DNA of 7,178 nucleotides from DASWIG01 sp965371445 (GCA_965371445.1 CBDUYN010000302.1:1-7178), one strand, 5' to 3'; positions 1 to 6,185 are shown, numbered from the stretch's first letter. The notes: generated from the sequence alone by a model not told the origin. Numbers and translations are program-made.

Positions 1-34
1 AAGAAAAAGAGGAGCCGCGAGATCGCGGCTCCTC
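1..34 (-). terminator. Rho-independent terminator, minus strand
   Basis: Read on the minus strand, an 11-bp perfect GC-rich stem (arms 24-34 and 9-19, GAGGAGCCGCG paired with CGCGGCTCCTC) with a 4-nt loop (20-23) is followed at once by a T-rich run (TCTTTTTCTT at 10-1). This is the canonical layout of an intrinsic terminator for transcription moving right to left. It would end the transcript carrying the CoA-binding gene and the permease remnant. On the plus strand no T-run follows the stem, so it is directional. Confidence 0.85.
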
Positions 35-99
35 AGGTGGACGTGGGATCGACGCGTAACGAGCGCTAGGCGTCGGGCGACGTTCCTCTGGGCCGTGCG

Positions 100-461
100 G
101 GTCGCGTGGCCACCAGAGATGCTTTCGGTGCCGTCGGGGCCTTTCCAGGCGAAGGGCTCCTCGCGTCCGATGCCGAGCTCGGCGAGCGAGCTCGTCTGCC
201 GCGCGTAGTCGACGATATTGGCCGGCGAGGCGACGCAGTGTTTGCCGATCCTCTCGTGGGTCTCGCACAGCCGCACCAGGCGTCCCGGCTCGGAGAAGGG
301 CAAAGGACGCAGCAGCACGCTGTGGACGACGCTGAAGATCGCCGTCGTGGCGCCGATTCCCAGAGCCAGCGTTCTGACGATCAGGAGGGACGGGCCCGGG
401 AGTCGCGCAGGGTCCGCAGGGCGAGCCTGACATCGTTGAGCAGGGAGTCCATCGGGTTCAT
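100..461 (-). pseudogene. 5' remnant of an ADOP/MacB-type ABC transporter permease
   Basis: This is the N-terminal part of an FtsX/MacB-like permease of the acidobacterial ADOP group, whose full members are roughly 800 residues with an N-terminal transmembrane helix followed by a large periplasmic domain. Starting at ATG 461 (or ATG 452), the sequence reads MNPMDSLLNDVRLALRTLRDS and then hits a stop at about 383-381. After restoring one base in the C/G run at 391-400, the reading continues as PGPSLLIVRTLALGIGATT, AIFSVVHSVLLRPLPF, and on through ETHERIGKHCVASPANIVDY to GPDGTESISGGHAT near position 100. That is the expected order of the family's first helix and start of the periplasmic domain. 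Beyond about 100 the frame stays open but no longer looks like the family, and a terminator follows. Roughly 120 residues survive. The ATG overlaps the stop of the upstream CoA-binding gene. The frameshift could be a sequencing error, but the 3' truncation could not. Confidence 0.75.
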
Positions 462-931
462 CCCAGCCGCGGCAGGCCGCCGGTGAGCTTGAGCACAAAC
501 CGCATGCAGCGGTGGGGGACGTCCACCGGGGCGCAGAACATCATCGGGCAGCCGCCCGGGATGACCCGGATGCCATGCTCGCGGCAGAGGGCGATCGCCT
601 CGTCGGAGACGCTGCCGGCGCCGAAGGAGCGGTGCATCCAGAGCCGCTGGATGCCGAGTGCGACACATTCGCGGGCGACTTCGAGGGTGGCCGCAGGTGC
701 CGTCGCGGTGACCACGGCGTCGACGCCGCCGGGGATCGAGGCCAGGTCGGGGAAGCAGGCCGTGCCCTCCACCTCCGTGGCCCGCGGGTTGGTGGGGAAG
801 ACCTCGTAGCCCGCGTCGCGCAGCTTGCGAAAGACGAAGTTCCCCGCGTCGACTTTTTGGCTCGACACGCCGGCGACGGCGATGCGTCGCTGGGCGAGGA
901 AGTCGTCCACGGCCTGCCGGAGCGTCGACAT
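458..931 (-). CDS. CoA-binding domain protein (YccU-like Rossmann fold)
   Basis: A complete 157-residue protein of the CoA-binding domain family (CoA_binding_2 type), related to the nucleotide-binding part of succinyl-CoA synthetase and acyl-CoA synthetases. The N-terminal Rossmann unit is clear: IAVAGVSSQKVDAGNFVFRK at about residues 17-36, then GYEVFPTNPR (41-50), a second strand VDAVVTATAP (70-79), and the helix/strand LGIQRLWMH (92-100). The C-terminal part carries a cysteine cluster (C128, C133, C142) in GGCPMMFCAPVD and HRCMRFVLKLTG, which I recall from a subset of these proteins. No catalytic residue is evident; family members are generally of unknown physiological role and thought to bind CoA or a nucleotide in the cytoplasm. 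A purine-rich AAGGAGAGAG (950-941) lies upstream of the ATG with a rather long spacing. The stop codon shares ATGA with the permease remnant downstream, so the two were co-transcribed and translationally coupled. Confidence 0.85.
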   Translation of the reverse strand: MSTLRQAVDDFLAQRRIAVAGVSSQKVDAGNFVFRKLRDAGYEVFPTNPRATEVEGTACFPDLASIPGGVDAVVTATAPAATLEVARECVALGIQRLWMHRSFGAGSVSDEAIALCREHGIRVIPGGCPMMFCAPVDVPHRCMRFVLKLTGGLPRLG

Positions 932-1200
932 GGGGAGATGCTCTCTCCTTGGGCCGGAATACGCGACGTCTCGGCGGGCGGGCGAGCCCTACCCCAAGGG
1001 GTGGTTGTCGACGCTCGTCGCCCGCCGCCGGTAGGATGCCACCTAAGGTGCGTTCGCCAGACTGAGCCAGAAGGAGATCAAGCGGACTCATTGGAGACGT
1101 CCGAGGAGGATTGACGCTGGGAGTGCGGGCGTCCCGCCTGCTCTTCTTGCCTTTCCTGCCCTCTTGGACCCCGTACGGGGTCCAAGAGCCGGCTGGCTCT
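932..1200. other. Intergenic spacer without a recognisable gene
   Basis: I find no credible coding sequence here. Short open frames exist on both strands but show no family motif. From about 1113 to 1160 there is a GC-rich tract (GGGAGTGCGGGCGTCCCGCC followed by a pyrimidine-rich stretch) that reads like a dispersed intergenic repeat, with a small GCGGG/CCCGC hairpin at about 1127-1139. It runs into the 28-bp palindrome at 1161-1188. Small inverted repeats also occur at 991-1002 (ACCCC-AA-GGGGT) and around 1040-1050 (CACCT-A-AGGTG). The promoter of the minus-strand CoA-binding gene should lie here, but I see no convincing -35/-10 pair. Confidence 0.5.
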
Positions 1201-1201
1201 T
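1161..1201. repeat. 28-bp perfect palindrome overlapping a second hairpin
   Basis: Positions 1161-1188 form a perfect 28-bp palindrome centred on GTAC (left half CTCTTGGACCCCGT). As RNA it gives a 12-bp stem with a GUAC tetraloop. Its right edge (1184-1188) is also part of the left arm of a second perfect hairpin, AAGAGCC-GGCT-GGCTCTT at 1184-1201, so the full stems cannot both form. The structure lies just 3' of the stop of the minus-strand coiled-coil fragment, suggesting a 3'-end or terminator role for that transcript, but no T-run follows on either strand. It could equally be part of a dispersed repeat element or a binding site for a dimeric protein. Confidence 0.7.
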
Positions 1202-1491
1202 TATCCCGGGTCGCGGTCGTCGAGCAGCGCTCGAAGCCGCTCGATTTCCACCGCCATGTCTCGGTTCTGGGCCTCGGCCTGCTCGGCGCGTTTGTCGGCT
1301 TGGCGCCGCGCCTCGGCCTCCTCGTCCAAGGCCTCTTTGGTGACCCGCAACTCTTCAAGACTCTGGTCCAAGGCCAGCGACGGGCACGGCTTCCCGTCGG
1401 GCGCCGCTCTGGGATAGGATGCTGGCCCCGCGTCCGCTGGCGACCCGGCGCTGCCGCATCCCGGCGGGCTCCGCCCTCCCGACTCCACCAA
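1201..1491 (-). pseudogene. Coiled-coil tail of a truncated Uma2-type protein (probable)
   Basis: The open frame is 96 codons, of which the last 59 or so (1380-1204) look like real protein. DGKPCPSLALDQSLEELRV leads into a charged, Ala/Glu/Arg-rich heptad segment (ALDEEAEARRQADKRAEQAE) and ends in VEIERLRALLDDRDPG. Codon use there is GC3-rich and coding-like. This matches the variable C-terminal coiled coil that follows the nuclease-like domain in many Uma2 (DUF820) family proteins, where a 'PDG..LPSL' linker precedes the heptads and 'IERLRALL' ends them. The catalytic domain that should lie upstream is absent: the first 37 codons are low-complexity and unconvincing, and the divergent peptidase gene begins 20 bp beyond. 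I therefore call it a 5'-truncated gene remnant. It could instead be a small stand-alone coiled-coil protein. The Uma2 assignment is from memory of the family pattern, not from alignment. Confidence 0.45.
1391..1420 (+). promoter_or_regulatory. Weak candidate sigma70-type promoter for the S9 peptidase operon
   Basis: TTCCCG at 1391-1396 and TAGGAT at 1415-1420 are separated by 18 bp, about 90 bp ahead of the peptidase start. TAGGAT is a fair -10 box but TTCCCG is a poor -35. The site falls within the presumed truncated minus-strand fragment. It is offered as the best available candidate only. Confidence 0.22.
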
Positions 1492-1511
1492 ACTCCTGCG
1501 AAAAGATCGAC

Positions 1512-3647
1512 ATGAACGTCAAACGAGGTTGGATTCTGACCGTTATCCTCCTGCTGACCCTCGTCCTCGCTGCGGCCGTCCTGGCCGAAGAAGCCGCCGA
1601 GGACGTTTTGACCCCCCACGACGTCGCGCGGATACGCAGCGTACGCGAGGCCGTCGTCTCCCCCGACGGCAACGCCGTCGCCTACGTCCTTTCGGTCCCC
1701 CGGAGCCCCGGCGAGGACGAGGACGGCACGGCCTGGAACGAGCTCCACGTCGTTACCGCGGACGGCACCTCGACGCCCTACGTCACCGGCGAGGTCTCCG
1801 TCGGCTCGCTCGGCTGGACGAGCGACTCCTCGAAGATCACCTTCCTCACCAAGCGCGGCGAGGACGAGCATCGCGCGCTCTGGGCCATCCCGCTGCGCGG
1901 CGGCGAGGCGCGCCGCGTCCTGGCCCTCTCGAGCGACATCGGCTCCTACGAGCTCTGCTCCGACGACCGCCACGTCGCCGTGGTCGGCGGCGAAAAAGAG
2001 GACAAGGAGGAGAAGAAGCTTCGCGAGAAAGGCTTCGACCAGAACGTCTTCGAGGAGGATTTGAAGAGGGGACACGCCTGGGTGGCGGAAATCGGCGAGG
2101 ACGGCACCGCCGAGGAGCCCGAGGCGCCCCTGGCGGTCGACGGCCACACGGTCAGCGCGACCTGGAGCCCGGGCTGTGACCGCCTGGCCCTCAAGGTCGC
2201 GGCGACGCCGCTCGTCGACGACGTCTTGATGCAGACCCGCGTCCGCGTCGTCGACCTCGCGACCTCCGAGATCGTCGCCGTCGAGAACCCCGGCAAGCTC
2301 GGCGCCGTCGCCTTTTCCGAGGACGGCTGGCATCTCGCGATTCTCTCGGCTGCCGACTTGAACGACCCGAGCTCCGGCCAGCTGATGACGGTGGCGTCGG
2401 CCGGCGGCGAGCTTCACGACCTCTTTCCGGGCCTCGAAGGCCGCGTCCGCGCGATCGCCTGGACGAGCGCCAAGCGGATCGCCTACCTGGTCCACGAGGG
2501 CGCCGACGCGCGCCTCGGCGAGGTCGACCTCGACGGCAAGAACGACGCGACGCTCCTGGCGCGCGGCGGACCGATCTTCACGTCGATCTCCCGCGCCGAG
2601 AACGGCGCGACGGCGCTTGTCGGCTCGACGCCGTCGCACCCTTCCGAGGTCTTTTTCCTGCCCGCCGGCGCGAGCGAGGCGAAGCGGCTCACCGACTCGA
2701 ACCCCTGGCTGGCCGAAAAACGCCTCGCCACCCAGGAGGTCGTGCGCTACAAGGCCCGCGACGGCCTGGAGCTCGAAGGGCTTCTGATCCGTCCGCTCGA
2801 CGAGGAGGCGGGGAAGAGACACCCGTTGATCCTGATCGTCCACGGCGGGCCGGAAAGCCACTACTCGAACGGTTGGATCACCACCTACTCGTCGCCGGGA
2901 CAGACCGGCGCGGCGCGCGGCTTCGCGGCCTTCTATCCCAACTACCGGGCCTCGACGGGCCGCGGCGTCGAGTTCTCGAAGCTCAACCACGGCGACCCGG
3001 CGGGCAAGGAGTTCGACGACCTGGTCGACGGCGTCGACCACCTGATCGCCTCAGGCCTCGTCGACCGCGACAAGGTGGCGATCACCGGCGGCTCCTACGG
3101 CGGTTACGCCACGGCCTGGGGCGCCACCTACTACAGCGAGCGCTTCGCGGCGGCGGTCATGATGGTCGGCATCAGCGAGAAGATCGCCAAGTTCGGCACC
3201 AGCGACATCCCCAACGAGCTTTTCCTCGTCCACGAGCGCCATTGGCCCTGGGAGGACTTCCAATTCGCCCTGGAGCGCAGCCCCGTCTACTACGTCGACA
3301 AGGCGAGGACGCCGATCCTGATCGCCCACGGCCAAAAGGACACCCGGGTCTTCCCCGGCCAGTCGATGATCCTCTACCGCTTCCTGAAGACCCTCGGCAA
3401 GACGCCGGTGCGGCTCGTCTTCTACCCGAACGAAGGCCACGGGAACCGGCGGGCGGCGGCGCGGCTCGACTACAGCCTGCGCCAGCTGCGCTGGATCGAG
3501 CACTACCTCACCGGTCCGGGCGGATCGCCGCCCGGCGGCGATCCGCCGGAAGTCGACGTCGACTACGCCCTCGAGGACGACGAGGACGACGCGGACGACG
3601 AGGAAGGAAACGACCGGGCGGCGATCCGCGACGGAGGGTCGCGGTGA
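1512..3647 (+). CDS. Secreted S9-family serine peptidase (prolyl oligopeptidase / acylaminoacyl-peptidase type)
   Basis: This 711-residue protein belongs to peptidase family S9, whose members cleave short peptides, often after proline or from acylated or free N-termini. Residues 1-25 form a Sec signal peptide (basic MNVKRGW, hydrophobic core, LAAAVLA before EE), which is why ATG 1512 is preferred over an in-frame ATG at 1419. Residues ~33-410 are the beta-propeller region with WD40-like PD segments (VVSPDGNAVAYVL, GWTSDSSKITFLT). Residues ~411-667 are the alpha/beta hydrolase domain, with HGGP near the oxyanion site (444-447), nucleophile Ser528 in GGSYGG, Asp610 in HGQKDTRV and His643 in NEGHGN. 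All three catalytic residues are present, so it should be active. The C-terminal tail (~668-711) is a Gly/Pro linker followed by a very acidic stretch (690-699, DDEDDADDEE). The ribosome binding site is weak (GAAAAGATCGAC). The stop overlaps the next start, so the two genes form an operon. Action in the periplasm or outside the cell is inferred. Confidence 0.92.
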   Translation: MNVKRGWILTVILLLTLVLAAAVLAEEAAEDVLTPHDVARIRSVREAVVSPDGNAVAYVLSVPRSPGEDEDGTAWNELHVVTADGTSTPYVTGEVSVGSLGWTSDSSKITFLTKRGEDEHRALWAIPLRGGEARRVLALSSDIGSYELCSDDRHVAVVGGEKEDKEEKKLREKGFDQNVFEEDLKRGHAWVAEIGEDGTAEEPEAPLAVDGHTVSATWSPGCDRLALKVAATPLVDDVLMQTRVRVVDLATSEIVAVENPGKLGAVAFSEDGWHLAILSAADLNDPSSGQLMTVASAGGELHDLFPGLEGRVRAIAWTSAKRIAYLVHEGADARLGEVDLDGKNDATLLARGGPIFTSISRAENGATALVGSTPSHPSEVFFLPAGASEAKRLTDSNPWLAEKRLATQEVVRYKARDGLELEGLLIRPLDEEAGKRHPLILIVHGGPESHYSNGWITTYSSPGQTGAARGFAAFYPNYRASTGRGVEFSKLNHGDPAGKEFDDLVDGVDHLIASGLVDRDKVAITGGSYGGYATAWGATYYSERFAAAVMMVGISEKIAKFGTSDIPNELFLVHERHWPWEDFQFALERSPVYYVDKARTPILIAHGQKDTRVFPGQSMILYRFLKTLGKTPVRLVFYPNEGHGNRRAAARLDYSLRQLRWIEHYLTGPGGSPPGGDPPEVDVDYALEDDEDDADDEEGNDRAAIRDGGSR
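3519..3547. repeat. 29-bp perfect inverted repeat inside the peptidase C-terminus
   Basis: The arms GGCGGATCGCCGCC (3519-3532) and GGCGGCGATCCGCC (3534-3547) are perfect reverse complements around a single central base (3533). The element is fully within coding sequence and encodes the GGSPPGGDP linker between the hydrolase domain and the acidic tail. Its first 23 bp recur downstream at 3692-3714. Confidence 0.8.
3633..3638 (+). promoter_or_regulatory. Shine-Dalgarno site fixing the GTG start of the ASH-repeat gene
   Basis: GGAGGG at 3633-3638 lies 5 nt ahead of GTG 3644, inside the last codons of the peptidase gene. This site, together with the GTGA overlap with the peptidase stop, decides the start of the downstream gene. 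The open frame extends far upstream into the peptidase gene without any such signal. Confidence 0.8.
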
Positions 3648-6067
3648 TCCTACGCCGCTCGGGCAACGGCGAGGAGCCCGAGGAGGCAGGCGGCGGATCG
3701 CCGCCCGGCGGCGAGGACGAGTCGCCCCTCGACGAGTCCAGCCTCCTCGACCTACCCCTGGGCACGGCGTCGGGGAAGACCGGAGCGCTGCCGGCGGAGG
3801 CGAAGGCCGCAAATGCGGCCGGCGCCGCGGGGGCGGAAACCGTCTTCATCGAGCCGGAGCTCAAGCCGCGGCCCGAGGCGCCCCGCTCGACGGCGGACCG
3901 AAAACCCCGGCCGCGCAAGGTTCTGGCCGCCGCGCGGCCGCCGCGCCGGGCCAAGGCCGGTGGCCGGAGCGTCTGGCCGGCGGTCGTCCTGGCGCTCGCC
4001 GCGGGGGCCGCGGGGGGCTTTTTCGCCAACCGTCATCCGGCGGTGGCGGTGCTCTCGGACGAGCTCCTCGATTTCGGCGAGGTGCGCCTCCGGGAGCCGA
4101 GCACCACGCTTGCGGTCGAGCTTACCAACGCCGGCCAGCGCGCCCTGCCGGTGACCACGGTCACGGTCGAGGGCGAGGGCGCCGAGCAGTTCACCGTCAC
4201 CACCGACGGCTGCAGCGGCACGGCGGTCACCGCCGAGGCCGGCTGCGGCCTGGAAGTGCGATTCACCCCCGCCGCGACCGGAGCGCAACGCGCGCGGCTG
4301 GTGGTCGTGGGGCTCGCCGCCCACACCGTCCGGCTGCCGCTGTTGGGCCACGGCATCGCGCCGCTCCTCGAGGTCGAGCCGGCGAAGCTCGGGTTCGGCC
4401 GGCTGACGATCGGTACGCGCAGCGGCCGCCAGAGCCTGCGCTTTGCGAACCGGGGCTCGGCACCCCTCATGGTGAGCTCCGTCGAAATCACGGGCCGTGG
4501 CGCCGGCGACTTCGTCCGCCACGCCGACGGTTGCAGCGGCAAGACGCTCGGACCCAACAAGCGCTGTGAGCTCTCCTATTACTTCGTCCCCACCGCGGCC
4601 GGTACCCGCAGCGCGTCGCTTCGCCTGGCAGCTGCCGAAGGCGCTCTCGGCCCCGACGTCGAGCTGACCGGGCGCGGGCTGCCCCAGGAGCCCCAGCTCG
4701 ACCTCGATCCCGAGCGGCTCGACTTCGCCGAGGTGCGCGTCGGCACCGCGAGCGAGGCGCAGACGGTGACGCTCAAGAACGACGGCACCGGACCGCTCAC
4801 GATCCGCCAGCTCCTCCTGCGCCCGGAAGGCGAAGAGGCGCCCAACGCGCCACCTTTTGAGATCGCACCGGGGCGCTGCGCCTCGCGCCCTCTCCAACCC
4901 GGCGGCAGCTGCACCGTCGAGGTACGTTTCGAGCCGTCCGCCGAAGGCGCCGAGCGAGCTTTCCTGGAGGTCCACCACACGGCCGGACGGGGTCTCCACC
5001 GCCTGGCGCTCGTGGGTACCGGTACCGCGCCCCACGTCTTCCTGGACCCGCTGCGCCTCGACTTCGGCGAGGTACCCCTGGGAACCCGGAGCGCCGCCAG
5101 CTTCGTGCGCCTCGTCAACTCCGGCACCGGTCCCCTGAGCGTCGCCGAGATCCGCACCCGCGGCACCGGCGCCGGTGCGTTCACGGCGCGGCCGGTGGGC
5201 TGCACGACGGCGCCGATCGCCGCCAAGGCTTCCTGCGGCGTCGAGGTGCGCTTCGCGCCGCGCCGCGCCGGCGCCCACCAGGCCGAGGTCTACCTCGTCC
5301 ACGACGCTACCGGCGAGACCGACCGGATCCCGCTCCGGGGCCTGGGGACCGCCGGCCGGGCGAGCGTCGACCACGACAGCCTGGAGTTCGGCAAGATCCA
5401 CGTCGGGGCGGAGGCGAGCCAGCAGTTTGTGGTGAAAAACACCGGCCGCGCCCGGCTCGCCGTCGAGCGCGTCGCGCTTCGAGGACGCCACTCGGGCGAC
5501 TTCTCGCTGCCTGCCGACCGCTGCTCCGGCCAGCGCCTGGAGCCCGGGTCGAGCTGCACCGTCACGGTGCGGTTTGCGCCTTCGACCGAGGGCCGGCGCC
5601 AGGCCACCGTCGCGATCGCCCACGACGCCGGTGACGCCCTCGAGGTGCCGCTGCGCGCCCGGGCGACGCCCCCGCCGGTGCCCGAGATCCGCCTCGGCTC
5701 CTCCCAGGTCGACTTCGGAGCGCTCCTCGTCGGCGAACGCGGCGAGGTCCTCCAGGTGAGGGTCACGAACCCCGGTACCGGCCCCCTCGCGATCCGCGAC
5801 CTGGAGCTTTCCGGCGAGCACTCCCTCGACTTCCGCATCGTGCCCGGCACGTGCGAAGGGACCGGAAGCGTCGCCCCGGGCGGAAGCTGTGGCGTCGGGC
5901 TGCGTTTCGTCCCCCGCGCCGAGGGATCGCGCAGCGCCGTCCTCGAGATCTCCCACAACGCCGCCGGTCCGCCGGTCCGCCTGGCCCTCGAGGGCACCGG
6001 GAGCCTACAGCCGCCCCCGCGCCGCCAGAAGGCGGCGGCCGATCCCGAGACTCTTTCTAGGTCTTAG
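3644..6067 (+). CDS. Membrane-anchored protein with six ASH-type ('choice-of-anchor D') Ig-like repeats
   Basis: The product is 807 residues from GTG 3644. Residues 1-108 are a disordered, Pro/Ala/Glu-rich cytoplasmic leader ending in a basic stretch (RKVLAAARPPRRAKAGGRS). One transmembrane helix follows at ~109-127 (VWPAVVLALAAGAAGGFF), giving an N-in, C-out topology. The rest is six tandem ~105-110-residue repeats starting near 132, 240, 350, 463, 572 and 680. Each has the ASH/HYDIN-like pattern: 'LDFGEV.LGT.S', 'V.L.N.GTGPL.I', a D/GxC, 'L.PG.SC.VEVRF.P...G.R.A.L.I' and a closing 'L.GTG'. The only cysteines are one pair per repeat (C190/201, 297/308, 412/423, 520/531, 627/638, 737/749), pointing to a disulfide in each domain and an oxidising extracytoplasmic location. 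Such repeats are adhesive or scaffolding modules with no enzyme site. Coupling to the S9 peptidase (4-nt overlap) suggests a shared envelope job. The tail after repeat six (787-807) is short and basic/polar. The exact function is unknown. Confidence 0.88.
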   Translation: MILRRSGNGEEPEEAGGGSPPGGEDESPLDESSLLDLPLGTASGKTGALPAEAKAANAAGAAGAETVFIEPELKPRPEAPRSTADRKPRPRKVLAAARPPRRAKAGGRSVWPAVVLALAAGAAGGFFANRHPAVAVLSDELLDFGEVRLREPSTTLAVELTNAGQRALPVTTVTVEGEGAEQFTVTTDGCSGTAVTAEAGCGLEVRFTPAATGAQRARLVVVGLAAHTVRLPLLGHGIAPLLEVEPAKLGFGRLTIGTRSGRQSLRFANRGSAPLMVSSVEITGRGAGDFVRHADGCSGKTLGPNKRCELSYYFVPTAAGTRSASLRLAAAEGALGPDVELTGRGLPQEPQLDLDPERLDFAEVRVGTASEAQTVTLKNDGTGPLTIRQLLLRPEGEEAPNAPPFEIAPGRCASRPLQPGGSCTVEVRFEPSAEGAERAFLEVHHTAGRGLHRLALVGTGTAPHVFLDPLRLDFGEVPLGTRSAASFVRLVNSGTGPLSVAEIRTRGTGAGAFTARPVGCTTAPIAAKASCGVEVRFAPRRAGAHQAEVYLVHDATGETDRIPLRGLGTAGRASVDHDSLEFGKIHVGAEASQQFVVKNTGRARLAVERVALRGRHSGDFSLPADRCSGQRLEPGSSCTVTVRFAPSTEGRRQATVAIAHDAGDALEVPLRARATPPPVPEIRLGSSQVDFGALLVGERGEVLQVRVTNPGTGPLAIRDLELSGEHSLDFRIVPGTCEGTGSVAPGGSCGVGLRFVPRAEGSRSAVLEISHNAAGPPVRLALEGTGSLQPPPRRQKAAADPETLSRS
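3692..3714 (+). repeat. Second copy of a 23-bp direct repeat (first copy 3519-3541)
   Basis: GGCGGATCGCCGCCCGGCGG plus CGA occurs identically at 3519-3541 and 3692-3714, 173 bp apart, on both sides of the peptidase/ASH gene junction. Both copies are read in the same phase, as GGSPPGG followed by D or E. Here too the copy can form hairpins (TCGCCGCC-C-GGCGGCGA at 3698-3714, or GGCGGCG-GAT-CGCCGCC at 3689-3705). Confidence 0.8.
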
Positions 6068-6088
6068 TCCCCTCGCATCAGGTTGTCA

Positions 6089-6124
6089 GGGTCGGGAGGC
6101 CTCCCGCGAGGAGTTTCCCGACTC
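6089..6124 (+). other. Stem-loop after the ASH-repeat gene
   Basis: A 9-bp stem (GGGTCGGGA at 6089-6097 with TCCCGACTC at 6116-6124, one G-T pair) encloses a smaller CCTC/GAGG hairpin. Within it, 6093-6106 is also a perfect 14-bp palindrome (CGGGAGGCCTCCCG). It lies 22 bp after the stop codon and could mark the transcript 3' end. There is no T-run behind it, so it is not a canonical intrinsic terminator. Confidence 0.4.
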
Positions 6125-6185
6125 GCTGTCCGGCCTGTCTCCGCTTGGATCTGATGATCTCCGTGTAAGATTTCAAAGAAAGGTG

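Noticed and set aside
106..486. 126-codon plus-strand open frame at the left edge
   Set aside because: It is antisense to the permease remnant and the end of the CoA-binding gene, with no motif or ribosome binding site.
1419..1511. Alternative earlier ATG of the peptidase, adding 31 residues
   Set aside because: It would bury a well-formed signal peptide behind a Pro/Arg-rich leader. ATG 1512 gives a normal Sec signal.
1111..1515. Plus-strand open frame through the middle spacer
   Set aside because: It is antisense to the coiled-coil fragment, passes through the palindrome and repeat tract, and lacks family features. Its leading peptide looks like translated repeat DNA.
381..3041. 886-codon open frame on the minus strand
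   Set aside because: It is antisense to the S9 peptidase and runs through the CoA-binding gene out of frame. Its product is Arg/Gly/Ala/Asp-rich with no family motif, as expected for a GC-rich shadow. Only its last ~26 codons coincide with the real permease start.
2873..3643. Long upstream extension of the ASH-gene frame into the peptidase gene
   Set aside because: The translated extension is Arg/Pro-rich out-of-frame peptidase sequence. The overlapping GTG at 3644 with GGAGGG upstream is the sensible start.
3519..3714. Possible CRISPR-like repeat-spacer pair
   Set aside because: There are only two copies, both inside coding sequence and in phase. There is no array and no leader.
3752..5956. 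734-codon minus-strand open frame opposite the ASH gene
   Set aside because: It has low-complexity composition and mirrors the periodic repeats of the true gene. The plus-strand frame has clear domain repeats and an SD-supported start.
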